Of a DNA stretch of 64,000 bases, positions 1-7,404 are shown in pieces (within the stretch, counting starts at the first letter, position 1; every line of letters starts with the position of its first letter). Source of the stretch: an uncultured Eubacteriales bacterium (GTDB lineage Bacteria > Bacillota > Clostridia > Christensenellales > Aristaeellaceae); contig CACZHW010000006.1 in NCBI GenBank assembly GCA_902781095.1, forward strand, positions 1 through 64,000, in the 5' to 3' direction. The notes beneath the pieces were generated by a model. The model did not search any database, was not told the origin of the DNA, and was given only the letters and a program-made list of their open reading frames with translations. Position numbers and translations under genes: made by a program.

Positions 1-1380
1 GGTGCTCATCTTTCAGGCTTTGCCCCTTACGGATACAAGCTTGATCCTGCTGACAAGACTCACCTTATCATCGATCCACCAGCGGCTGAGATAGTAAAAC
101 GCATTTTTCATCTCTACACTGAAGGTTACAACATGGTGAGGATTGCTGTAATTCTCAACGAGGACAAAGTCCTTGCCCCTCGTGAATACAAGATTCAAAA
201 TGGCAGCAATCTTTCAAAAGGCAGAAAGCCCAGGGTTCCGTTGCCAGCTGGCTGGCGTCAGACTTCAGTGAGAAGAATCATTCGAGACTACACCTATTGT
301 GGGCACACTGTTTCCCTGCGCTCCAATACGGTCTCCTACATTACACACGAAAAAAAGCCCAATGAGGAAGAAAACTGGATCATCACCAAGAATACCCATG
401 AGCCCATCATCGATGAATCAATCTTCGAGGCGGCTCGGAAGCGTAACTCGGTAAAGGCCTCAAGAGGCGATAACATACACGACAAGGGCCCGCTGAATCG
501 ATTCGTCTTCTGTGCTGACTGCGGTTCAATAATGTATTATCACCATTATCATAAAGCCGACAAAGGACATGGTGGTTTCGATTGTGCTGGAAGCCTGCCA
601 ATTCATAGGATATGCACCCGACATCACATCCCCAAGCATGTTCTAGAAGAAGGTGTCTTAGAAAACCTTCAGAAGGTTACCTCTATGGCCCGCGAGTCAG
701 AAATGGAATTCCTTGAACTAGTAAAGAGTAAAGCTGCTATTCCCCGTCCAGAGATTGAGCTTGCCCGAGAGGAAGAACTGAACAAGCGAAAAGCCCGGAT
801 TACCGAGATCGATACCATCATCAAAAAACTGTTCGAGCAGAATGTCGCAGGCATACTTTCAAATGAGCGTTTTAATACCATGCTTCACGAATACGAGGCC
901 GAACAAGAAGACTTGAAAGCTCAAGCAGACAGCATTTCAAAAGTGCTTTCGGTCACTCAGCAGCAGGTCTCAAACGCTGATAAGTTTCTCGAACTAGTTC
1001 AGAAATACACTCGAATCAAGGAATTAACTCCAGAGATAGTTTTGGCTTTCATCGACAGAGTTTTGGTTCACAAACCCACTGGCAGTAGCAAATGGAATCG
1101 GGAGTACAGTATCGAGGTCGTCTACAACTTCATTGGGGCACTCGATATCCCCGAACCGGAGTTGACTGAACCGACGCTCCAAGAAATCGTTATTTATCCT
1201 CAAATCTATGACCATCTTAAGGCTAAGCATTGGATCGATAATGAAACCGTTAGAAAGATGACTGGCATGAACATGGATCATGCCATGTATTACCTAAACA
1301 GCCTTGTAAATGCCCATATTTTGGAACGCGGCTTAAGAACCAAAGGCGGAAGGGTTTATGATCTGATTGTGGAACTCTAG
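1..1380 (+). CDS. Large serine recombinase, C-terminal part (5' end outside the window)
   Basis: The frame is open from base 1, so the first annotatable ATG (133) is internal and the catalytic resolvase domain lies left of the window. Visible parts, numbered from base 1, are the start of the recombinase domain (a PYGY motif near residue 9), a zinc ribbon with Cys171, Cys174, Cys195 and Cys205, a charged coiled coil at about 245-320, and an extra tail of about 80 residues (380-459) that looks helical and HTH-like. These enzymes catalyse site-specific integration and excision of phages and conjugative elements through a serine-DNA intermediate. The gene is clearly AT-richer than the chromosome to the right and sits about 950 bases from a broken comM, which suggests it is the integrase of the element inserted there. 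Family confidence is high; which element it mobilises is inference. Confidence 0.9.
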   Translation, partial: GAHLSGFAPYGYKLDPADKTHLIIDPPAAEIVKRIFHLYTEGYNMVRIAVILNEDKVLAPREYKIQNGSNLSKGRKPRVPLPAGWRQTSVRRIIRDYTYCGHTVSLRSNTVSYITHEKKPNEEENWIITKNTHEPIIDESIFEAARKRNSVKASRGDNIHDKGPLNRFVFCADCGSIMYYHHYHKADKGHGGFDCAGSLPIHRICTRHHIPKHVLEEGVLENLQKVTSMARESEMEFLELVKSKAAIPRPEIELAREEELNKRKARITEIDTIIKKLFEQNVAGILSNERFNTMLHEYEAEQEDLKAQADSISKVLSVTQQQVSNADKFLELVQKYTRIKELTPEIVLAFIDRVLVHKPTGSSKWNREYSIEVVYNFIGALDIPEPELTEPTLQEIVIYPQIYDHLKAKHWIDNETVRKMTGMNMDHAMYYLNSLVNAHILERGLRTKGGRVYDLIVEL

Positions 1381-1394
1381 AACCAAATACTAGG

Positions 1395-1422
1395 AGGTGC
1401 ATCGCCGAAAAGGTATGCACCT
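1395..1422 (+). terminator. Hairpin downstream of the recombinase, first copy of a repeated hairpin
   Basis: AGGTGCAT (1395-1402) pairs with ATGCACCT (1415-1422) and is followed by a T-rich stretch, consistent with a rho-independent terminator. The arm AGGTGCATCGCC recurs in related hairpins near 2126 and 3571. Confidence 0.55.
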
Positions 1423-1451
1423 TGCTTTTGTATTCAGAAAGCTAAAAGAAA

Positions 1452-1478
1452 TTAGCACTCACCTATTGACAGTGCTAA
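1452..1478 (+). promoter_or_regulatory. CIRCE operator (HrcA site)
   Basis: TTAGCACTC, nine spacer bases, then CAGTGCTAA. This matches the CIRCE consensus (TTAGCACTC-N9-GAGTGCTAA) with one mismatch, and the mismatched base lies in the -35 box of the hsp20 promoter. CIRCE is bound by the heat-shock repressor HrcA, so hsp20 is predicted to be induced by heat or unfolded protein. Confidence 0.88.
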
Positions 1479-1493
1479 CAATTGTGCTATAAT
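1466..1493 (+). promoter_or_regulatory. hsp20 promoter
   Basis: TTGACA (1466-1471), a 16-base spacer and TATAAT (1488-1493). The -35 box is inside the right part of the CIRCE element, so bound HrcA would block RNA polymerase directly. Confidence 0.85.
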
Positions 1494-1597
1494 ACATTTC
1501 GAACAAAGGAACAGCGATCCAATAAACCACCGTCCCAATGCTCATAATCAACATGGCGTGGCCGCTGAGCGACCCAACACCCAAGGAGGTAAGAGTT

Positions 1598-2035
1598 ATG
1601 TTGATGCCGAGTATTTTTGCTGAGAATTTGTTCGATGACTGGTTTGATTTCCCGTCTTTCCAGAACGTGGATCGGCAGCTCTACGGCAGACACTTTGCCC
1701 GCGAGATGAAGACTGATGTGCGCGAACACGATGACCATTATGAAGTCGACATTGATCTGCCCGGCTTTAAGAAAGATCAGATTCAGCTGAGTCTTGAGAA
1801 TGGTTATCTTACGGTCACAGCCTCCAAAGAGGTTGAGAAAGACAAGACGAAGAAGGGCAAGACCATACGCCAGGAACGTTACGACGGAACGATGCAGCGG
1901 AGCTTCTATGTGGGTGAAGCGCTCACAGAGAAGGATATCACTGCCAAACTGGAGCATGGTGTGCTGAGCTTGGCTATCCCGAAAGGCGTTGAAGAAAAGC
2001 TCCCTGAGAAAAAGCTAATTGCCATTGAGGGATAA
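1598..2035 (+). CDS. hsp20: Small heat-shock protein, Hsp20/alpha-crystallin family
   Basis: A 145-residue ATP-independent holdase that binds unfolding cytoplasmic proteins for later refolding by DnaK/ClpB. The alpha-crystallin domain runs from about residue 36 to 135, with the usual YEVDIDLPGF strand near 50 and GVLSLAIPK near 127. I chose the ATG at 1598 because AAGGAGGT ends seven bases before it; an upstream in-frame ATG at 1538 has no such site and lies close to the -10 box. A near-perfect CIRCE element overlaps its promoter. The gene lies between a serine recombinase and the broken comM, so it is probably mobile-element cargo. Family assignment is secure; the cargo role is inference from position and lower G+C. 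Confidence 0.93.
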   Translation: MLMPSIFAENLFDDWFDFPSFQNVDRQLYGRHFAREMKTDVREHDDHYEVDIDLPGFKKDQIQLSLENGYLTVTASKEVEKDKTKKGKTIRQERYDGTMQRSFYVGEALTEKDITAKLEHGVLSLAIPKGVEEKLPEKKLIAIEG

Positions 2036-2125
2036 CAAAGGTGCAAACCCCCGGTAAACTGAACCAATGGAGGACTCATCGTTATGGTGAGCCCCCTTTT
2101 AACTATATACAAAAAACTGACAACG

Positions 2126-2180
2126 AGATGCATCGCTAAAAAGGTGATGCACCTCTTTATGTAGCGATATGCTGATACCA
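2126..2180 (+). repeat. Hairpin repeat downstream of hsp20 (second copy)
   Basis: A degenerate hairpin (AGATGCATCGCT / GTGATGCACCT) is followed by CTTTATGT and then CGATATGCTGATACCA. Bases 2146-2180 match 3592-3626 in 32 of 35 positions. It probably terminates hsp20 transcription. Confidence 0.65.
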
Positions 2181-2282
2181 CCGAAACTCATCAATAGGCT
2201 CTTCCCTATTCCTTCGATTTGATTGTCTATAACTGCTATCGTCACTCAAAAACACCGTATATTGCGTCAATAAAACAAAATA

Positions 2283-2335
2283 ACCACAAGATATTGTGGT
2301 CAGCATGCTTTATTTTCCATTGACTTGGGTAGAGG
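2283..2335. other. Probable junction between a mobile element and comM
   Basis: ComM homology (on the minus strand) stops after the codons for Asn-Pro-Cys-Pro at about 2333, and base composition drops sharply to the left. A perfect 7-base inverted repeat (ACCACAA-GATA-TTGTGGT, 2283-2300) lies next to the break. This is where an attachment-site half is expected, but the other element end is outside the window so the core cannot be defined. Confidence 0.6.
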
Positions 2336-3388
2336 GCACGGGTTCATCGCCGCCACGAGCATCGCCCGCGCCGGGTACTTCGCCTGAGCGCTGATGCGCA
2401 CGACGCTGACGAATCCGTCCTCCAGCGGCTGGCGCAGCGCCTCCAGCGCGTCCCGGTTGTACTCCGGCAGCTCGTCCAGGAACAGCACGCCGTCATGGGC
2501 CAGGCTGATTTCGCCCGGTCTCGCCTTCGTGCCGCCGCCCACCAGCGCCACGGCGCTCACCGTGTGGTGCGGGGAGCGGAACGGCCGCTCGGTCATCAGC
2601 CCCGGGCTGCGCAGCGTCCCCGCCGCGCTGTGGATGCGCGTCACCTCCAGGCTCTCCTCCAGCGTCATGTCCGGAAGGATCCCCGGCAGGCACCGCGCCA
2701 TCATCGTCTTGCCGCTGCCGGGCGGGCCGACCATCAGCACGTTGTGCCCGCCGGCCGCGGCGATCTCCAGCGCCCGCTTCGCGCTCCGCTGTCCCCGCAC
2801 GTCGGCGAAATCCACGGCGGGCCTGCGCTCCTTCACCAGCTCTGCGTACGGGCGGCTCTTCACCGGCTCGATCTCCCGGATCGCGCGCAGGTGCTCGATC
2901 GCGTCCGTCAGCTGCCCCACGGGCAGCACGCTGAGCCCCTCCACGCACGCCGCCTCCTCCGCGTTTTCCGCAGGGAGCAGCAGCGTATGCACGCCCGCCT
3001 CCTTTGCGGCCATCGCCATCGACAGCGCGCCGCGCACAGACAGCACGCGGCCGGAGAGGGACAGTTCGCCCACGGCGGCCAGGCCTTTCAGCATCCTGCG
3101 GTCCAGCACCCCCATGGAGGCGAGGATCGCCAGCGCGATGGGCAGGTCATACGAGGGGCCTTCCTTGCGCACGTCCGCCGGCGCGAGGTTCAGCGTCAGC
3201 CGCGCGACCGGAAAGCTGAGGCCGCAGGCCGCCATCGCCGCACGCACACGCTCCCGGCTCTCCTTGACAGCTGCGTCGGGCAGGCCGACGATCTCGAACA
3301 TCGGCATGCCGTCCGCGTTGTACGCCTCCACCGTGACGGGATAGCCCTGGATTCCCGAAAGGCCCATGCTCATCATACTGGCCAGCAT
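2300..3388 (-). pseudogene. comM: Truncated comM (YifB/Mg-chelatase-like AAA+ ATPase)
   Basis: Intact ComM is about 500 residues and acts as a hexameric DNA helicase in recombination. This copy has 362 codons. It keeps the N-terminal Lon-protease-like S5 domain (about 1-170), Walker A GPPGSGKT (221-228), and Walker B VLFLDE (301-306), but similarity ends at NPCP (349-352), where family members continue with CGYYG and the C-terminal part. The last ten residues are read from the inserted DNA. The missing 3' part should lie beyond the left edge of the window, on the far side of the element. A promoter in repeat R1 (-10 at 3422, -35 at 3446, minus strand) precedes it, so a shortened protein may still be made. 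Loss of function is inferred. Confidence 0.85.
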
Positions 3389-3400
3389 TGAACTTCCCCT

Positions 3401-3528
3401 TTTCTTTGTCAGACTGGATATATTTTATCACACTTACTGTTATAATGACAACAATAAACCGACAGCAGGTGCGGTTTATGCTCCTTCCGGTGCGGGCCGC
3501 GCAATGCCTTTACCGCCGGTTTCCGCTC
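3401..3528. repeat. Direct repeat R1, copy 1 (upstream of truncated comM)
   Basis: About 128 bases that recur at 4446-4573 (offset 1045) with roughly 88% identity by eye. It contains an internal inverted repeat (ATAAACCG / CGGTTTAT) and carries the leftward promoter of the gene that follows it. No transposase or terminal target duplication is visible. Confidence 0.85.
3422..3451 (-). promoter_or_regulatory. Leftward promoter in R1 copy 1 (for comM fragment)
   Basis: Minus-strand TTGTCA (3446-3451), 18-base spacer, TAAAAT (3422-3427), ending about 34 bases before the comM start. The same arrangement is present in R1 copy 2. Confidence 0.6.
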
Positions 3529-3570
3529 CATCGAACCGGGATGGTGGAGCTGTAATGGTCAAAAGCAAAG

Positions 3571-3626
3571 AGGTGCTTCGCCGGAAATGGCGATGCACCT
3601 CTTTATGTGCCGATATGCTGATGCCA
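3571..3626. repeat. Hairpin repeat (third copy), terminator of the PrsW-like gene
   Basis: AGGTGCTTCGCC (3571-3582) pairs with GGCGATGCACCT (3589-3600) with one mismatch. On the minus strand the hairpin is followed by CTTTGCTTTT, so it fits a terminator 12 bases after the PrsW-like stop codon. Its right half (3592-3626) matches 2146-2180. Confidence 0.7.
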
Positions 3627-3637
3627 CCCCTAGGATC

Positions 3638-4405
3638 TTACCCGATTCCCGTAGCGGACTGCTGCTGATCCCGGAATCCCGGTTCAGCAGCACGCGCTGT
3701 TGCGCAGACCTTTTTGATCGTCCGTATCGTATAGAGAATTCCCAATGCGAGCATCATAAGTATCAGGATCCAGCCGCCGGCCTGGGCGACGACCGGTTCC
3801 CTGTCCACGAGCCAGGCTGCCAGATCCAGACCGCTGTCCCAGCACCCGTGGAAGACAAACGGCACTACGACAGCCATCCGCATTTCCCGGCGCATTCGCA
3901 GCCGGTCGCCCCGGGCCTTCGCTTCTTCATACTCGAACCAGTGGCCTCCCTGGTTGAACTGCCAAGTGATGTGCATCGGGATCGCCAGCCCGATGAAGAC
4001 CGCCGCAGGACTGCCCAGCACGGCTTTTTCAACCACGCCGTAGACAAGGCCGATCAGTCCCGCGATCATGATGGTATCGATCTTTCTCCAAAGCTTCAGG
4101 GAGCGCTTCGCCAGCAGGAAGCCGGTGAACTTGAAGAACTCCTCCAGAAGCGCCGCACGGAGAAAACTAGACAGGATGTCCCCCTTGAGGCCAGACAGGC
4201 CGGCGCGGCCGGCAATCCCATCCCAGAGAAGCTCGGTGACAATGATCAGGAGACTCGTATAGCAGAAGCCGTAGATGACGGCCGCCTTCCAATAATCTTT
4301 CTTCGTCAATACGCGGTTTTTTCCCTGCGCGCGAATCCCCGGCAGGTACCAGCACAGCGAAACGGCGACGGCCAGTACCGCGCCAATCAGACCCAGCATC
4401 GGCAT
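3638..4405 (-). CDS. PrsW-family intramembrane metalloprotease
   Basis: A 255-residue polytopic membrane protein. It has the family's EExxK motif (Glu88, Glu89, Lys92) in a membrane helix, a second helix with His145, and HxxxD (His186 to Asp190) in a later helix; together these form the presumed zinc site. B. subtilis PrsW cleaves the anti-sigma factor RsiW, but the family is broad and no anti-sigma factor gene is next to this one, so the substrate is unknown. It is monocistronic: promoter in R1 copy 2 (-35 at 4491, -10 at 4467) and a hairpin just after the stop. Its flanking repeats are shared with the comM fragment region. Confidence 0.8.
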   Translation of the reverse strand: MPMLGLIGAVLAVAVSLCWYLPGIRAQGKNRVLTKKDYWKAAVIYGFCYTSLLIIVTELLWDGIAGRAGLSGLKGDILSSFLRAALLEEFFKFTGFLLAKRSLKLWRKIDTIMIAGLIGLVYGVVEKAVLGSPAAVFIGLAIPMHITWQFNQGGHWFEYEEAKARGDRLRMRREMRMAVVVPFVFHGCWDSGLDLAAWLVDREPVVAQAGGWILILMMLALGILYTIRTIKKVCATARAAEPGFRDQQQSATGIG

Positions 4406-4445
4406 CCTCCCTCTTCAACAGCCCAGCGGTTCCCGTAACGGGCTT

Positions 4446-4573
4446 TTACTTTGTCATACTGGACATATTTTATCACGGTTGCTGTTATAATGACAACAAT
4501 AAACCGACAGCCGGCGCGGTTTATGCTCCTTCCGGTGCGGGCCGCACGTTGCCTTTCCCGCCGGTTTCCACTA
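4446..4573. repeat. Direct repeat R1, copy 2 (upstream of the PrsW-like gene)
   Basis: Second copy of the 128-base repeat. It holds a leftward promoter (TTGTCA-N18-TAAAAT, 4467-4496) for the PrsW-like gene. Its right end supplies the -35 box of the rightward promoter at 4549-4577, a function that has decayed or never existed in copy 1. Confidence 0.85.
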
Positions 4574-4577
4574 TAAT
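4549..4577 (+). promoter_or_regulatory. Promoter of the secreted-protein gene at 4704
   Basis: TTGCCT (4549-4554), 17-base spacer, TATAAT (4572-4577), giving an untranslated leader of about 120 bases. Confidence 0.7.
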
Positions 4578-4703
4578 GGGCGGGCGCGGTGTGACGCTTC
4601 TGTGACGGACACCGTGCTTAAATGAGGCCGTTCCCGGGCAATGCGGAGCGCACGACTCCCGGGAGACCCCAAACGAAGGAAACATCAAAGGAGAGGATTT
4701 CAG

Positions 4704-5495
4704 ATGAAAAAGCTGTTTTTGCTGTCCTTGCTGGTCCTGACCGCCGCGCTGTCCTGCGCGGCGCTGGCGGAGGCAGCCGATACCGCGCCGGCCCCGATCA
4801 CCGGCAACATCGAGGAGGGCAGCTACGTGCTGCGCATCCCGCTCGCGCCGGGAGAGGACGGGCAGTGGCTCGCCGAGGACGTGTTCCCCGGTGAGGAAAC
4901 CGTGAGGCTGGCTTACGCGCAGGCCGAAGACGGCGCCTTCGTCGTCCGGTACGATCCCGTGAAGGACGGTACGGTGACCGTGCACGTGCGCCATTACGAC
5001 GCCCACGTGTGCAACGAGGTCCACACCTTCGACCTGCTGGTCTCCGGCGGCAAAATCGCGGAGGTGACCGGCGGATCCTACACCGCCTCCCCGGACGAGG
5101 AGACCATGGATCCGTATCTCTCCGGGAAGTGGCTGGAGAAGGACACGCAGTTCACCGAAATGACGCTGACCAAGAACCCGGAGGGCGGCTGGGACGCCGA
5201 AATCGTCTCCCCGCTTACCCACGGCGCTTACCTGCTCAGGGCGACGCTGTACTACGACTGCGACCTGGACGCCTTCTGCTACCGGGACGGCGTGCTCTAT
5301 AACCTGCCCGCCGACTACGAGGAGGGCAAGGATCTGGGCGAGCCGGCCGCGTCCGACGCGTTCGGCAGCTTCCTGCTGATCCCGGACGAGACCGGCCTGC
5401 CGGTGCTCAGCTGGGCCGCCGAGCACAACCCGGAGGCGCGGGACATCCTCTTCCAGCCGGCGGATTTACCGGACGGTGCCGAGGGCATCGACTGA
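4704..5495 (+). CDS. Secreted protein of unknown function
   Basis: 263 residues beginning with a clear signal peptide (MKKLFLLSLLVL..., Ala-rich cleavage region near residue 22). The ATG at 4704 is preceded by AAAGGAGAGG; the longer frame from 4641 lacks a ribosome binding site and would bury the signal peptide. The mature part is acidic and probably beta-rich, with two similar halves built around tyrosine- and aspartate-rich strands, but I recognise no named domain. An alternative lipobox around Cys19 is not canonical. It has its own promoter and terminator. Role unknown; an extracellular binding function is only a guess. Confidence 0.75.
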   Translation: MKKLFLLSLLVLTAALSCAALAEAADTAPAPITGNIEEGSYVLRIPLAPGEDGQWLAEDVFPGEETVRLAYAQAEDGAFVVRYDPVKDGTVTVHVRHYDAHVCNEVHTFDLLVSGGKIAEVTGGSYTASPDEETMDPYLSGKWLEKDTQFTEMTLTKNPEGGWDAEIVSPLTHGAYLLRATLYYDCDLDAFCYRDGVLYNLPADYEEGKDLGEPAASDAFGSFLLIPDETGLPVLSWAAEHNPEARDILFQPADLPDGAEGID

Positions 5496-5529
5496 GCCGC
5501 CTGCAAAGAAAACCGGACGAAACACAAGA

Positions 5530-5559
5530 GCGCACCGCGATGGCGGCGCGCCCTTTTTT
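5530..5559 (+). terminator. Terminator of the gene at 4704
   Basis: GCGCACCGC pairs with GCGGCGCGC (one mismatch, loop GAT) and is followed by a run of six to seven T. Confidence 0.8.
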
Positions 5560-5597
5560 ACTGGGTTCCTGCGCTTTGTGATGCTTTCCGTGCCCTT

Positions 5598-6554
5598 TTA
5601 AAACGGCGCGGTAATCTCCAGCAGATCGGCCGCAATCAAGCCGACGCTGAGGAGGATGAACAGCAGGACGCCGGGATTCAGGTAAACGGTCCTCAGCACC
5701 TCGCCCTTCGGGACAGCGCCGGCCATCGAATTGTCCAGAACGATGTCCCTTCTCTTCAAATGGCGGATGATCAGCACGATGCCCGCGACAATCAGCACGG
5801 CAATCAGCAGGCCCAGGCCGCCGGCCGCCAGAACCAGCCGGTCCGTTCCGCTTTCACCGGCGGCTGTCAGTGTGGGCAGCAGCAGCAGGACCGACGACGC
5901 GAGGGTGTTGAGCGCGACGTGCATGAGGAGGGTATGGAGCATCCTGCCGGTTTTGCAGTAGACATAACCCAGAAACAGGCCCACGCCGAAGGTGTACACG
6001 GCCTGCGTCAGATTGCCGTGGTAAAGGGCAAAGCACAGCGCGGTAAAGACGATGACCGTCGTTTCTCCGTAGTTGTGAAGCCTGTCGATCATCATTTTGC
6101 GGAAGATCAGTTCCTCCACCACGGGCGCGAGCACGGCGGGCAGCAGAAAGCCGGTGAGCAGCCCGGTGCCGACGACCTGGTCCAGTATGGCGGTCCGCTC
6201 GTCCGCTCCCGCAGGCGCAATCCCGCCGCTGACGACCGAACCGATCCCGCTGAGCACCATCGTAACCGCGTACATCATGGCAAAGGCTTTCAAAAGCGAG
6301 GCGGGGCTCATGCGCTCCTTCTGCCAGCCGGCCTTCGGAATTCCGCGGACGACCAGCCAGAAGGCGAGCAGGAAAAACAGATTCGGGATATAGATCGAAA
6401 GCAGCAGCGCAGACGGTCCGACGATGCCCAGCAGCTCCTTCAGCTTTTCGGGCGTGACAAAAGGCCGCATCGCCAGGGAAGACAGCCAAATCGCCGCCAT
6501 ACCGGCCAGCTGGCCGAAACCGAACCGTGAAAACACCCTGCTGACTTTCTGCAT
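5598..6554 (-). CDS. CPBP-family intramembrane glutamic protease (CAAX-protease-like)
   Basis: 318 residues with about eight membrane helices. The Abi/CPBP signature is complete: EExxxR (Glu147, Glu148, Arg152), a helix with FALYHGN (His179) and a helix with MHVALN (His212). Characterised relatives cleave prenylated or bacteriocin-related substrates within the membrane; bacterial members are often linked to peptide maturation or immunity, but no such genes are next to this one. AAGAGGAGG lies just upstream of the ATG at 6554. It lies downstream of and co-oriented with the DUF6273 gene, separated by a hairpin, so it is probably its own unit. The specific substrate cannot be told from sequence. 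Confidence 0.85.
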   Translation of the reverse strand: MQKVSRVFSRFGFGQLAGMAAIWLSSLAMRPFVTPEKLKELLGIVGPSALLLSIYIPNLFFLLAFWLVVRGIPKAGWQKERMSPASLLKAFAMMYAVTMVLSGIGSVVSGGIAPAGADERTAILDQVVGTGLLTGFLLPAVLAPVVEELIFRKMMIDRLHNYGETTVIVFTALCFALYHGNLTQAVYTFGVGLFLGYVYCKTGRMLHTLLMHVALNTLASSVLLLLPTLTAAGESGTDRLVLAAGGLGLLIAVLIVAGIVLIIRHLKRRDIVLDNSMAGAVPKGEVLRTVYLNPGVLLFILLSVGLIAADLLEITAPF

Positions 6555-6584
6555 GGTTTACCTCCTCTTTCCTTACGCATATGA

Positions 6585-6624
6585 AAACGGCTTAAGGGAA
6601 CGCTGCCGCCCCCCGAAGCCGTTT
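6585..6624 (-). terminator. Hairpin between the DUF6273 and CPBP genes
   Basis: AAACGGCTT (6585-6593) and AAGCCGTTT (6616-6624) form a 9-base perfect stem with a 22-base loop. On the minus strand it follows the DUF6273 stop codon; the T tract is short, so termination may be weak. Confidence 0.5.
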
Positions 6625-6641
6625 CTGTTATTCCTGCCGCT

Positions 6642-7304
6642 TTACTCCGCCGGGTTGAAATCCGCAGCCTTCAGATAGATGAGCGGCCGCACGCCGAAGT
6701 TTTTGTTGGTGAGCGGCGCGCCGCACTTCATCGTGCCGCCGCTGGCCGCCACGTAGCTGGCCTTGTTGTAGGATTCCCAGCTGGGGTTTCTCGTCCACCA
6801 GTGGGTGAAGCCCTTGTACTTCTTGCTCGCATACAGGCCCTGCGCCTTCGCGTACGGCGTGCCGACGCACTGCCGGGCCTTGTGGTTTTCGAAGATGCGC
6901 AGCGCGTCCGGGCAGGTCATCAGCGTCACCGGGTCCGCAGTCGTTCCCTCGTCGTACTTCGTCTCCAGCTCCTTGATGAGCAGCTGCGCCTTTTCCTCCG
7001 CCGTAAACGCTTCCTCATAGAACGTGCTGTTCAGCCACCTGCGCAGCGAGCTGTTCTTCCACGAGGTCTTCGCATTCCCGTCGTTGTAGGCCAGGATATC
7101 CAGCACGTACCGGGAGAGGAGCATGGCGTCCCCGTTCTCGACCTCCATCACGCACCACTCGATGGGCTCCTTCCCGTTCGTCTTGTCGTTGTCCTGCTCG
7201 TAGCTGCCGAAGGTCACGATGTCGCCGGCCTTGATTTCCGCCGAGGCGGCCGCCGCCAGCAGCAGGAGCGCCGCCAGCAGCGCGATCATTCCTGTTTTCT
7301 TCAT
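6642..7304 (-). CDS. Secreted DUF6273-domain protein
   Basis: 220 residues: a signal peptide (residues 1-22, ending ASA) and one DUF6273 domain. Hallmarks seen are FGSYEQ near 32, PIEWCVME near 47, a buried LLSRYVLD, and SSLRRWLN near 83, then a C-terminal VRPLIYL. The domain resembles formylglycine-enzyme/lectin-like folds used for extracellular recognition, and its exact function is not known. AAAGGAG sits eight bases before the ATG. It stands alone between the dpaL operon and a CPBP protease. Domain recognition is fairly firm; any binding role is inference. Confidence 0.8.
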   Translation of the reverse strand: MKKTGMIALLAALLLLAAAASAEIKAGDIVTFGSYEQDNDKTNGKEPIEWCVMEVENGDAMLLSRYVLDILAYNDGNAKTSWKNSSLRRWLNSTFYEEAFTAEEKAQLLIKELETKYDEGTTADPVTLMTCPDALRIFENHKARQCVGTPYAKAQGLYASKKYKGFTHWWTRNPSWESYNKASYVAASGGTMKCGAPLTNKNFGVRPLIYLKAADFNPAE

Positions 7305-7404
7305 ACCGAAACTCCTTTATCTCTTCCGGCCTTCGCCGGTTTGGTTGTCCGTTTCCGCGCGTATCTTATCATATTGCGCCTGAAAATTCAACCTTCCGTC
7401 CGGG

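Noticed and set aside
3401..4573. R1 copies as ends of an insertion sequence or composite transposon
   Set aside because: No transposase, no terminal inverted repeats and no target duplication are visible; the segment between contains an ordinary PrsW-like gene.
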